Below the pieces are notes generated by a model that was given only the letters and a program-made list of their open reading frames with translations, searched no databases and was not told the DNA's origin. 64,000 nt of DNA, from contig CAVRPV010000010.1 in the NCBI GenBank assembly GCA_963723235.1, positions 248,001-312,000 of the forward strand, in the 5' to 3' direction. This stretch comes from CAIRTM01 sp963723235 (GTDB lineage: Bacteria > Desulfobacterota > WTBG01 > CAIYCZ01 > CAIRTM01). Each line of letters begins with the position of its first letter. Positions within the stretch are counted from its first letter, which is position 1. Positions 26,757-36,385 of this stretch are shown piece after piece. The position numbers were made by a program, and so were the translations under genes.

Positions 26757-29272
26757 ATGGATAAAAAAATCCGGCTCCTTCTTGTTGATGATACTCCCGA
26801 GTTGCACAGTACTATTTATGCTGAAGCACTTATAAAAAAGTGCACTCCCGAAATAATCCAGGCTTCAAACTCAGCTTCTGCGATTCAGCTTCTGACCAGC
26901 AATTATTTCGATGGCATTGTTTGCAACTATGATAATACGGCTTGTGATTACGCTCCTGTTGTACGGTTCTTATCTGAACAGGGGCTCGGCATACCCGTGT
27001 TTGTTATTGCAGCGCAGTGCTCCCGTACAATGATCATAGATGCCCTGCGATCCGGAGTCATGTACTGCTTTGATATCTGTGACGTCGAACTGCTGTTTGC
27101 CTGCCTTCAAAGGGAGTTCTCAAAAACAGGCATGCTCAGTTTTCAACGTGCGTTTGAAGATCTTCGTGATTCCCTCAAGTCTCTGCATTCTATCATCGAT
27201 AGCTCAATCGATGCGATTGTCGTCTGTGATAAAAATAGAAATCTGTTAAAAACCAACACGGCATTCCTGCGTATGATCCAGATGAATACAGAAGATGTGA
27301 TTGGGCGGCCCTTGAGTGCCTTTAGTGTTACCACACCTGGATACTTTGAGTCCTATACGGGTGAGAAGATTGTGATTGACGCAGATTGTATTGCAAAAGA
27401 CATAGATAAAATGCGCGAATTGTATTCGCGGGGAATTTCCACCGGATGGAAAACATTTTTTTTGCGCAGAGATAATACGGTAGTTCCGGTAGAACAAAAT
27501 GCGGCTTTCATTCTGTAATGAAAAAGGTGAACGTACTGATTCGGTCGCAATTATACGCGATATTACCGATAGACATGAAGCTGACATGCGTTTTGAAGCT
27601 GCCAATCGTGATCTGGCCGATATCAATCAACAACTCGAGCAATCAATTGAACGTGCCAATGAAATGGCCTGCCTCGCGGAAATGGCCAATATTGCCAAAA
27701 GTGAATTTCTGGCCAACATGAGTCATGAAATCAGAACACCGCTTAACGGTATTATCGGTTTCACGGATTTATTGCAGGATTCAAATCTTGATATTGAGCA
27801 GCGCGACTACCTGCACACAATCAAGGATAGCGGTGAAATGCTGCTGACCATTATCAACGATATCCTTGATTTTTCCAAGATTGAGGCCGGGCACATTGAG
27901 CTTGAACATATTGAATTTGATCCGGAAGTACTGGCCTATAATGTGTGTGACATGATACGCCCGAGGGTCAGCTCCAAACCGATTGAGTTGATATGCAATA
28001 TCAGTGACAATATTCCGTCTGAACTCACGGGCGATCCGCATCGTACGAGGCAGGTTCTTGTCAATCTCATGGGCAATGCATCAAAATTTACCGAAGCTGG
28101 TGAGATTGAGCTCTCCCTTGATGTTGAACTTCAAAATGGGGATGAGATCACCCTGCATGCAACAGTGCGCGATACCGGCATCGGTATTCCTAAAAAAAGT
28201 TTGAAAACAATTTTTGATGCTTTTCAGCAGGTTGACGGATCCACTACGCGTAAATACGGAGGCACCGGACTGGGGCTTGCTATCTGTAAAAAAATTTCCA
28301 ATCTGATGGGAGGCAATGTCTGGGTTGAAAGCGCCAGGGGCAAAGGCAGCACCTTTCACTTCACGGCTACCTTTAAGCAATCAGCCGCAGTGTACAAAAA
28401 AAACCATTAAAAGTGTATCGCTTGAAAAGCGCCGAATTCTGCTTCTTGATGACAATGAAACCAATCTTCAGATCATGTCACGTACGCTTACAGCCGCAGG
28501 GATGCAGGTCAGCAGCGTGCGCAGGGCCCGTGATGCCGTGCATATGCTGGGTGAAGCCCAGTCGACAGGCGCTCCCTTTGACATATGTGCCCTTAACGTA
28601 CAGGCCAACGATGAATTTGATTTGTATGAACTGCCCCGTCATATTGAGAAAAACGGTGTGCAGCCACCGGCGATGCTGGCCTTCTCTTCAAGTATAGATG
28701 CCCGCCTGTGTCAGAAATCAGGGTTCAGCGGATATCTTCCTAAACCTGTCAGCCGTATAAAACTGATCAACATGCTGGAGTATCTGCTGGGCTCCGACCG
28801 TGATACCGGAGTCCCAGGGCAGACAGGCATGCTGACGCAGCACTTAATCGCTGAAAACGTAAAACATTCCGTTATGATCCTGCTGGCCGAAGACAATCCG
28901 GTCAACCAGAAGCTCGCAGTGAGCATGCTCAGTAAAGGCGGATATGGGGTTGAGTTGGCTGAAAACGGTATCATTGCCATAGAAAAATTCAAGGCAAATC
29001 CACAGGCATTCAATCTTATCTTCATGGATTTACAGATGCCCGAAATGGACGGGTATGAGGCGTGCAGGCAGATTCGTGCCCTGAAGCTAAACGATGTGCC
29101 AATTATCGCCATGACGGCTAACGCGCTTAGAAGTGACCGCGAGCGGTGTCTTGAGGCCGGTATGAATGATTATGTAGCCAAGCCGATCCGGCGTGAAACA
29201 GTTTTTAAAATGATAAAAAAATGGATACTTGAGCCGCAGCCTGAACACGGCGATCTGCTATCAGCCGATTAG
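26757..29272 (+). CDS. Hybrid sensor histidine kinase with three receiver-type domains (two apparent +1 insertions)
   Basis: About 837 residues once two extra bases are skipped. Order: an N-terminal receiver-like domain (IRLLLVDDTPEL) whose acceptor region reads VCNYDNT, a PAS domain (LHSIIDSSIDAIVVCDKNRN), HisKA (His codon 27724-27726 in NMSHEIRTPLNGIIGF), HATPase (DTGIGIP, GGTGLGLAI), then two receivers. The first of these has Asn at 28595-28597 where the acceptor Asp is expected; the second is canonical (Asp 29027-29029 in FMDLQMPEMDG). Breaks: near 27513-27517, where the frame ends AAFIL and resumes NEKGERTDS, and in an A8 run at 28394-28401. No transmembrane segment, so a cytoplasmic sensor. 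Probable partner of the upstream GGDEF regulator. Overlaps ligA's end by 12 bases. Confidence 0.86.
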
Positions 29273-31258
29273 TTTTAAAAAATCATCCTCATTCAGAACG
29301 GCTATGCCCAGCGAACGGGCTTTCTCGAACTTGGAGCCCGCGCTGTCACCGGCGATCACGTAATCAGTTTTTTTACTGACACTGTTTACCACCCGACCGC
29401 CGAACCCGCGGATAATCTCAGCCGCGTTTTCACGCGACGCGAAGTGCAACGTTCCGGTTAAAACAAAAGTTTTACCCGAAAAACGGTTATCAGTAAGCGA
29501 CTGAGTCGGCTCTGTTGAAACGCCGGCATCTTTCATTCGCTTGAGCATTTCAAGAGCACAACTGTCTTCAAAAAAAGCGCGAAGACTCTCCGTAGCCTCG
29601 GGTCCTATCTCATGCACGGACAAAAGTTCATCGCGGGAGGCCTGACACAGTTTTTCAAGGCTTTGGAAATGACCAGTCAAAATACCTGCGCTCTGCCGGC
29701 CGATATTGCGGATTCCAAGCGCGAACAGAAGCCGTTCAAGTCCGGCAGATTTACTGCGCTCAAGCGCAGCCAGTATGTTGGCAGCGGATTTGTCACCCAT
29801 GCGTTCCACATCCTGCCAGTCTGCAAGTGCTAGCGTATACAGATCGGCAACGGAGGCGACACGACCGCTGTCCACCAGACGGCTGATTAATTTTGTACCC
29901 AGACCTTCTATATTCATGGCTTCGCGCGAGGCAAAATGACGGATTGATTCCTTGATAACAGCCGGACAATGACGGTTTGTGCAGCGCATGACAGCTTCGT
30001 CACTGCATGATTCAACCGGAGCGCTACAGGCCGGGCATGTGTCAGGCATGGTAAAAACACGTTCACGGCCAGTACGCTTCTCGATCAGCACCCTGACAAC
30101 CTCAGGAATTACATCACCAGCCCGCTGCACGATAACCGTATCCCCTATACGAATATCTTTGCGTAAAATTTCATCCTGATTGTGCAACGTAGCGCGCTTA
30201 ACCTCCACGCCACTGATTGTAACCGGTTCAAGCTCGGCAACCGGGGTCAACGCGCCGGTCCGGCCGACCTGTACGCGAATATTTTTAATAACGGTTGTTT
30301 CCTGTCGTGGTTTAAATTTTAATGCGATCGCCCAGCGCGGAGAGCGGGGCAGGGCACCCAGACGGGCCTGCAGGCGCAGGCTGTTAATCTTGACTACCGC
30401 ACCGTCGATCTCAAAAGGGTAGGTATCCCGTTGTGATTCCATTTCATTACAGGCTGTGATGGCCTCTTCGATTGTGATGCAGACCCTGCCGGTATTGACC
30501 TTGAAGCCGCAGTCTTTCAGGCACGCTACAATCTGTGCCAGTGTTTCAAACTGTTTGTCCTCCATCAGGTGTGCTGCATAAAAAACAGCATCAAGCCTGC
30601 GCTCAGCGGTTATGCGCGGGTCAAGCTGCCGCACGGATCCGGCAGCTGCGTTACGCGGATTGGCAAAGGCAGGCTGATCGCTTTCAATACGCCTGTGATT
30701 TAAACGCTGGAATTCCTCGACCAGCATAATGACCTCGCCCCGCACGATCAGGGTTTCCGGACATGATGCATGAAACCCCGGCATGATTTTAAGCGGAATT
30801 GAGCGGATCGTTTTCAGGTTTGCAGTGATATTCTCTCCAGTGTCACCGTCACCGCGGGTGGCACCGGCCTGCAGAATACCCCCGGCATAGAGCAAGGAGA
30901 CCGCGAGTCCGTCGAGCTTAGGCTCAACAATATATTCAAGTTCGGGAATGTCGTCGAGCGCATGCCTGCAGCGCGCATCAAAGGCGCGCAACTCATCCGT
31001 ATTCATGGCGTTTGCCAGGCTCAGCATACGGGGCGTATGGCTGAATTTTTCAAAATGACCTGCCGGGGATGCACCCACTCGCTGCGTAGGAGAGTCAGGG
31101 CTGAGCAGGGCAGGGTTGTCACGCTCCATCTGCTCAAGCTCGCGCAGCAGCCGATCATAATCACTATCGGAAATTACCGGGGCATCAAGCACATAGTATC
31201 GGTAATTGTGATAATGAAGGCTGTTTTTGAGCTCAGTATAAGCCTGCTGAGTGTTCAT
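29261..31258 (-). CDS. ligA: NAD-dependent DNA ligase LigA
   Basis: 665-residue essential ligase that seals nicks with NAD. Adenylation domain with the nucleophilic Lys in VEPKLDGLAVSL; OB fold (VGRTGALTPVAELEPV); four-Cys zinc finger (CPACSAPVES...CTNRHCP); helix-hairpin-helix region; C-terminal BRCT (FVLTGTLHFASRENAAEII). The Met at 31258 (MNTQQAYTEL) gives the family N-terminus; a frame extending to 31324 overlaps pcm and is not favoured. It is 37 bases downstream of pcm, last gene of degQ-eno-pcm-ligA. No frame disruption in 2 kb. Confidence 0.96.
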   Translation of the reverse strand: MNTQQAYTELKNSLHYHNYRYYVLDAPVISDSDYDRLLRELEQMERDNPALLSPDSPTQRVGASPAGHFEKFSHTPRMLSLANAMNTDELRAFDARCRHALDDIPELEYIVEPKLDGLAVSLLYAGGILQAGATRGDGDTGENITANLKTIRSIPLKIMPGFHASCPETLIVRGEVIMLVEEFQRLNHRRIESDQPAFANPRNAAAGSVRQLDPRITAERRLDAVFYAAHLMEDKQFETLAQIVACLKDCGFKVNTGRVCITIEEAITACNEMESQRDTYPFEIDGAVVKINSLRLQARLGALPRSPRWAIALKFKPRQETTVIKNIRVQVGRTGALTPVAELEPVTISGVEVKRATLHNQDEILRKDIRIGDTVIVQRAGDVIPEVVRVLIEKRTGRERVFTMPDTCPACSAPVESCSDEAVMRCTNRHCPAVIKESIRHFASREAMNIEGLGTKLISRLVDSGRVASVADLYTLALADWQDVERMGDKSAANILAALERSKSAGLERLLFALGIRNIGRQSAGILTGHFQSLEKLCQASRDELLSVHEIGPEATESLRAFFEDSCALEMLKRMKDAGVSTEPTQSLTDNRFSGKTFVLTGTLHFASRENAAEIIRGFGGRVVNSVSKKTDYVIAGDSAGSKFEKARSLGIAVLNEDDFLKLIG

Positions 31259-31295
31259 TCTCAAGGAGTACCTGACACGGGTTACATGCTCGTTG

Positions 31296-31964
31296 TCATA
31301 GTTGTTCGCTCCAGCCATATGCACCGATCAAAGGTACAAAAACGCAGCCGCTGTGCTCTGTTATACTAAAATCATCATGACTGCGTTCAACACGATAGAG
31401 CGTTTGCGACTGGCACATACCGGCCGGGATGACCAGCCGACCGCCCTCGGCCAACTGGTTTTTGAGGGTTTCAGGAATTCCCGGAGCGCCCGAGGTAACC
31501 ATGATCGCATCAAAAGGTGCCTCTTCAGGCCAACCCAGGCTCCCGTCTCCGACTTTGATTGCTACAGTCTCACATCCGAGTGTTCGCAGTATACGTTCGG
31601 CCTGTTGCGCCAGACAGGAAATGCGCTCAACTGAATATACGTGCGGCGTAATCGAGCAGAGCACTGCGGTTTGATAGCCTGAACCGGTACCGATTTCAAG
31701 AACCCTGTCATCCGGCTCAAGACACAACAGTTCGGTCATCAATGCGACCATATAGGGTTGCGATATGGTTTGTGATGCACCGATCGGAAGGGGGCCGTCT
31801 TTATAGGCATCAATACGGTATTCTTCCGGAACAAACACTTCCCGGGGGATCATTTGCATTGCGCTTAGTACACCAGCATCGCTGATCCCGCGGGATTGAA
31901 GTTGCTGCTCAACCATACGACGTCGAAGATGTTCAAAATCAACGTCTTTGGAAGGGGAGGGCAT
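31296..31964 (-). CDS. pcm: Protein-L-isoaspartate O-methyltransferase
   Basis: 222-residue SAM-dependent repair enzyme that methylates isoaspartyl residues in aged proteins. Motifs: MIPREVFVPEEYR, the substrate-binding PLPIGASQTISQPYMVALM, SAM-binding VLEIGTGSGYQTAVL, and VGDGSLGWPEEAPFDAIMVT. The Met at 31964 (MPSPSKDVDF) starts two bases after the eno stop, implying coupling; an upstream in-frame Met at 32015 lies inside eno and is rejected. All motifs are intact. Confidence 0.95.
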   Translation of the reverse strand: MPSPSKDVDFEHLRRRMVEQQLQSRGISDAGVLSAMQMIPREVFVPEEYRIDAYKDGPLPIGASQTISQPYMVALMTELLCLEPDDRVLEIGTGSGYQTAVLCSITPHVYSVERISCLAQQAERILRTLGCETVAIKVGDGSLGWPEEAPFDAIMVTSGAPGIPETLKNQLAEGGRLVIPAGMCQSQTLYRVERSHDDFSITEHSGCVFVPLIGAYGWSEQL

Positions 31965-31966
31965 GC

Positions 31967-33259
31967 CTATTTCCCAAGATTGTAGAATGCTCCCATCTGC
32001 GGATATTCCGCACAATCACCCAACTCCTCTTCAATGCGCAATAACTGATTATACTTGGCAATACGGTCCGTACGAGATGCTGAACCGGTTTTAATCTGTC
32101 CGGCATTACAGGCCACAACCAGGTCGGCAATGGTTGTGTCTTCTGTTTCGCCGGAGCGATGGGAAATAATAGCGGTATACCGGGCCCGTTTGGCCATTTC
32201 AATGGCTTCAAGCGTCTCTGTGACAGAACCGATCTGATTTAATTTAATCAAAATAGCATTGGCAATCGACTTTTTAATACCTTGTTTTAACAACTTTGTA
32301 TTGGTGACAAACAGATCATCGCCGACAATTTGGATTGTATCGCCCAATGCACGGGTCATTTTTTCAAAACCAATCCAGTCATTTTCATCAAGACCATCCT
32401 CAATGGAAATGATCGGATATTTTGCAATAAGACCTTTATAGAAATCAATCATGGCATCCGAGTCTTTTCGCGGATCAGCCTCCGCTTCAAGAATATAGGC
32501 TCCGTCTTTGTAAAATGAACTTGCAGCTGCGTCCAGCGCGAGGCATATATCTTCACCCGGACGGTAGCCCGCCTTTTCAATAGCCTGCATGATTACCTGA
32601 AGGGCTTCCTCGTTTGATTTCAAATTTGGTGCAAAACCGCCTTCATCTCCGACTGCCGTATTCAAGTCCTTTGGCATGGAGAACTTTTCTGAGATTATGA
32701 AAAATTTCAGCACCCATGCGCATCGCTTCGCTGAATGTAGGTGCGCCGACGGGCATAATCATAAACTCCTGTATATCGACGTTATTGTCGGCATGTTGCA
32801 CCGCCGTTAAGAATATTCATCATCGGTACCGGCAGCACCTTGGCATTGGCACCGCCAAGGTAGCGGTACAGGGGAATATTAAGCTCAATTGCTGAAGCCT
32901 TGGCAGTGGCCATGGAAACACCCAGTATTGCGTTAGCGCCGAGACTTTTTTTGGTTTCGGTACCGTCAAGCTCAATCATCGTTTTGTCGATACCGATCTT
33001 GGTCGAGCGATTCAAGGCCAACGAGTTCGGGCATGATTTTTTCATTAACATTCGATACGGCTGTGGTTACGCCTTTGCCAAGAAAGCGGGATGCGTCACC
33101 ATCGCGCAGCTCAAGGGCCTCGCGTTCACCGGTCGAAGCCCCGGAAGGGACCTGGGCGCGTCCGATGACACCGGACTCGAGCATTACATCAACTTCAACC
33201 GTAGGATTTCCGCGAGAATCGAGAATTTCGCGTGCATGAATATTTTCTATTCTGCTCAT
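31967..33259 (-). CDS. eno: Enolase (three apparent +1 insertions)
   Basis: Glycolytic enzyme interconverting 2-phosphoglycerate and phosphoenolpyruvate. Three frames join to a full-length 429-residue protein. N-terminus IHAREILDSRGNPTVEVDV and GASTGEREALELRDGD; middle KTMIELDGTE and GANAILGVS; NILNGGAHADNNVDIQEF; then VGDEGGFAPN, SIEDGLDENDW, VGDDLFVTN, LIKLNQIGSVTET, SHRSGETEDTTIADL and GQIKTGSASRTDR. Extra bases lie near 32990-32997, 32794-32798 and 32661-32668. Each sits inside a conserved block, so homology fixes it within a few bases. Since enolase is usually essential, error in the sequence is more likely than loss. It begins 24 bases after degQ; GGGAGG lies 12 bases before the ATG. 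Confidence 0.9.
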
Positions 33260-33283
33260 TGTGTTGCAGTGCCTCCCTGAAAT

Positions 33284-34753
33284 TTATTTTTTTTGTTTTA
33301 CAACAACCCAAAGTGATGTTCGACCGCGAGTTACCAGCAACAAAATATTTTCAGCCGGTGACTTTTTCAGCGCATCTTGAAAATCAGCCATAGTGATAAC
33401 GGGCCTGCGATTGATTTCTTTTATAACGTCTCCCCGTGCAAGTCCGGCGTTATCGGCAATGCTGCCGGGTTCTACGGAAAGAATCAAAACACCTTTGTCT
33501 TCAGTCAATCCAAGGGCTTGCACAAGCTCAGGAGTAATTTCCCGAACGCTCATACCCAAATGTACACTGGCCTGTTGATTGCGCTCACCCGCTTCAGTGG
33601 TTTCCTTCAATTCACCGATGTTTACGGTGAGTGTGCGTTTTTTGCCGTCACGCAGAAGCGTTACCGTGGCTTTCTTGCCAATCGGAGTTTCCGCAACAAG
33701 CATAGGCAGATCAGACATCTTAAGGATAGGTTTATCATTGAATTGAATAATGATATCACCGCGCTGCAAGCCCGCTTTTTCGGCCGGACTTCCTGGTGAG
33801 ACATCGGCTACAAGCGCTCCGCGTCCATCTTCAAGACCGAATGATTGCGCCAGATCAGGGGTTACCGTCTGCACAACAACACCAAGCCAGCCGCGTACAA
33901 CACGACCGGACTCCTTAAGCTGAGTGACAACACTGCGCGCCAGGTTAATGGGTATGGCAAATCCGATTCCAACATTACCTCCGCTTGGCGAATAGATCAT
34001 TGAATTGACCCCGACAACTTCACCGCGCAGATTGAACAACGGCCCGCCGCTGTTTCCCGGATTAATGGATGCGTCAGTCTGAATAAAATCCTCATACGGA
34101 CTGGCCCCGATTTTGCGCCACTTGGCACTGACGATACCGGCAGTTACGGTCGCCTGTAATCCGAACGGGTTACCGATTGCAATCACCCATTCGCCTACTT
34201 TGAGTGTATCGGAATTGCCTAATCTCGCGGCGTTCAACATATCACCGTCAAGCAGCTTAATTTTCAGCAGAGCAAGATCCGTCTTTGGATCAGTACCCAC
34301 AACCTCAGCATCGTATTCCTTGTCCGCATGGGTTTTGACCTTAATATCATCTGCGCCATCAATAACGTGATTGTTGGTCAAAATATAGCCCTCAGGGTCA
34401 ATGATAAATCCTGAACCGAGACCCTGTTGCTGATATTCGCGATTTGGATCACCCCCAAAAAAACGCTTGTAAAAATCATCACCAAAAAAATCACGAAAAG
34501 GGTCGCCGCGATCTCCGAAAGGGGACTCACCAAATTGGCTGATGCCGGGCTTCACTGTTCTCGTCGAGCTTATGTTAACTGTTACCGGGGAAAGTTTTTC
34601 AATCAGCGGTGCAAAATCAGGTAACCCTGTAACCAGCGTCTGTTCAGATGCGCTCTCATCGGCATACACCGGGGTGCCGATATAGCATATACTCACAAAA
34701 AGTCCCAAAACAATCAACATGCAATAAATGTGGTGTGTTGAACGATACAACAT
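33284..34753 (-). CDS. degQ: Periplasmic serine protease DegP/DegQ (HtrA family)
   Basis: 489-residue exported protease-chaperone. Signal peptide (IYCMLIVLGLFVSICYIGTPVYA), trypsin-like domain with catalytic His (LTNNHVIDG), Asp (DPKTDLALLKI) and Ser (INPGNSGGPLFN), then two PDZ domains (RGWLGVVVQTVTP; HLGMSVREITP). The LA-loop region is rich in Phe/Asp/Gly (GDPFRDFFGDDFYKRFFGG). The start is ATG 34753 with GGAGG five bases upstream; a Met four codons earlier overlaps that site. First gene of the degQ-eno-pcm-ligA run. The mixture of envelope stress protease and housekeeping genes has no obvious functional logic. Confidence 0.95.
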   Translation of the reverse strand: MLYRSTHHIYCMLIVLGLFVSICYIGTPVYADESASEQTLVTGLPDFAPLIEKLSPVTVNISSTRTVKPGISQFGESPFGDRGDPFRDFFGDDFYKRFFGGDPNREYQQQGLGSGFIIDPEGYILTNNHVIDGADDIKVKTHADKEYDAEVVGTDPKTDLALLKIKLLDGDMLNAARLGNSDTLKVGEWVIAIGNPFGLQATVTAGIVSAKWRKIGASPYEDFIQTDASINPGNSGGPLFNLRGEVVGVNSMIYSPSGGNVGIGFAIPINLARSVVTQLKESGRVVRGWLGVVVQTVTPDLAQSFGLEDGRGALVADVSPGSPAEKAGLQRGDIIIQFNDKPILKMSDLPMLVAETPIGKKATVTLLRDGKKRTLTVNIGELKETTEAGERNQQASVHLGMSVREITPELVQALGLTEDKGVLILSVEPGSIADNAGLARGDVIKEINRRPVITMADFQDALKKSPAENILLLVTRGRTSLWVVVKQKK

Positions 34754-36167
34754 GAAACCCTCCAAAAAATAATTACATTATAAAAATAGCGGATGCCAGC
34801 ACTGTAGTATAATCTTTATTACTGCAAATGGCTGACTGCGTTATTTCAGTAGTTTTATAAATGCGGTCGCTGATGCGGTACACATTTTTTTATTTCCAGC
34901 TGCTGTCTCATCGAAGTCAATTCCAAGCTTTGATGCCAACAACACAGATGCCATGTCTTATGATCGGTCTCAGCCTGTTTTTTCACTCATGCCAAAAGCG
35001 TTGAATTCAAAAAGAAAGCCGTAGCCCTAAATATATTACACAGTGCAGCTCAGGCGACCGAAGAGATAATCAGCCTGCTCGGTTCATGACAGTTGCATTT
35101 AGCTCATTAGCCAAAACACAACCTGTCCAGAAATAGATTTTCAAAAACCCAGTGACTTTGCAATAAACTTACAATTTTGAGGCTATATGCTCGAAACAAC
35201 GACTGAGTTTTGTTTTTTAAGTCAGTTCGAATGATTGTAATTCATTATTTATATGTGTCGTGGCCTTTGGTAAAGATACATCTTTGGTACAGGTTTCAAG
35301 CTTGCTCTTCCTTATTAATGATTAATCAGCTATATGTACATACGTTTTTTATATTAAAATAAGCTATTTAAATAATCAACTCTAAACAGCTGATTTTAGC
35401 AGTAGTTTTACAAAAAAATTTCCTCATTTCGCATATTCATCTCCGATATTTTTGAGATCTATCCATATGTCTGATAATATATATTATGTAAACCAATTGG
35501 TATTTTCATTATGTTCTGATTTTTGTCTTACAAAACAATACAGCAGATGCCCCCTGTTTGGAGTCTTTGTCGCGAAACAAGTCAAACGTGCGCAACGACG
35601 GCATACATACTATGGAAATCTATTTCTTTATGTAAGCTCTACCGTAGGAACAAAATGTGAAACTGAATTTACTTTCCATCACCGAAGCTATGATTATCTG
35701 CATAAATTTATTATTATTGTAATTAATACTTTTATGGCTGTGTTTTTAAAAAATGAGTTCTCACGACATTTATGTCGCGTTTCATGATAAACTTTACACC
35801 GTGATTTCACATTGTATATCTGTTTGTGCTTTCACTAGTACCATACACAAACTTTTCTTTTTGTGCTCCAAACTTACAGCAACTGAATTACTATGACATG
35901 AGTAACCCAGACCCGGTTTAAAATTTTATGTAACTTTTGCCCCCTGCCCTGCCGAAAATGAGCCTGCACGGTCAGGAATACAACTTGATAATAAGCGCAT
36001 AAACATCTATACTTATTTTTACTGTTGAGAGTGCTTTTGGTCTTTTTGAGCGGACGCCTTTACCATTATCGTCCGGCAGCATGGTAATAGTGCCCTATGC
36101 AATTGTTTTTACTAACAGATTTTAACAATACCACGAGGTTGGATACTGTGGTAATGAATAATTTTTC
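34754..36167. other. AT-rich 1.4 kb stretch with no supportable gene
   Basis: This interval between degQ and tRNA-Val is clearly more AT-rich than its surroundings, especially 35200-35800. One 111-codon ATG frame (35452-35787) has an odd composition (many Tyr, Phe, Cys, Arg), no ribosome-binding site and no recognisable family. Small dyads occur: CGACAT-TT-ATGTCG near 35766, and TTACCAT (36060-36066) with ATGGTAA (36081-36087), the latter interleaved with GGACG/CGTCC. I cannot tell decayed DNA from a long regulatory or RNA-coding region. Confidence 0.5.
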
Positions 36168-36196
36168 TTGACAAATTTAGAACTAATTGATAAAAA
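36168..36196 (+). promoter_or_regulatory. Probable promoter of tRNA-Val
   Basis: TTGACA (36168-36173), 17-base spacer, TAAAAA (36191-36196, 4/6); a TATACT follows at 36198-36203. Transcription would start just before the tRNA at 36220. It may also serve thrS downstream. Confidence 0.5.
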
Positions 36197-36219
36197 TTAT
36201 ACTTTTATTCGCAGGATAC

Positions 36220-36291
36220 AGGCGCGTAGCTCAGGGGGAGAGCGCTACCTTGACACGGTAGAAGTCGGCGGTTCGAAACCGCCCGCGCCTA
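36220..36291 (+). tRNA. tRNA-Val (anticodon GAC)
   Basis: Complete cloverleaf: acceptor AGGCGCG/CGCGCCT, bases TA at 8-9, D stem GCTC/GAGC, anticodon stem CTACC/GGTAG with loop TTGACAC (anticodon GAC), T stem GGCGG/CCGCC with TTCGAAA loop, discriminator A at 36291. The 3' CCA is not encoded (next bases TAC). Reads GUC/GUU. It lies 94 bases before the thrS start, same strand. Confidence 0.95.
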
Positions 36292-36385
36292 TACAAGCTA
36301 AGCAGTCGATGTACTTGACATATGATTCGATTTTTTAGAAGCTGAAGTAACCGGATTGGCACACACAAACGCCTACAACGAAACC

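Noticed and set aside
28411..29272. Separate response-regulator gene after the kinase
   Set aside because: The kinase frame joins the receiver frame seamlessly in an A8 run, and no ribosome-binding site precedes a start for a free regulator.
32989..33010. Programmed frameshift at the stop codon in eno
   Set aside because: Zero-frame residues before the stop (YRQNDD) replace the conserved DKTMIELDG, so the extra base is upstream of the stop, not at a slip site.
35452..35787. 111-codon ORF in the AT-rich block
   Set aside because: No ribosome-binding site, odd composition and no recognisable motif; it lies in low-complexity AT-rich DNA where chance ATG frames are common.
36292..36385. T-box riboswitch before thrS
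   Set aside because: No T-box sequence, specifier loop or terminator/antiterminator pair is visible in the short leader, which follows a tRNA gene directly.
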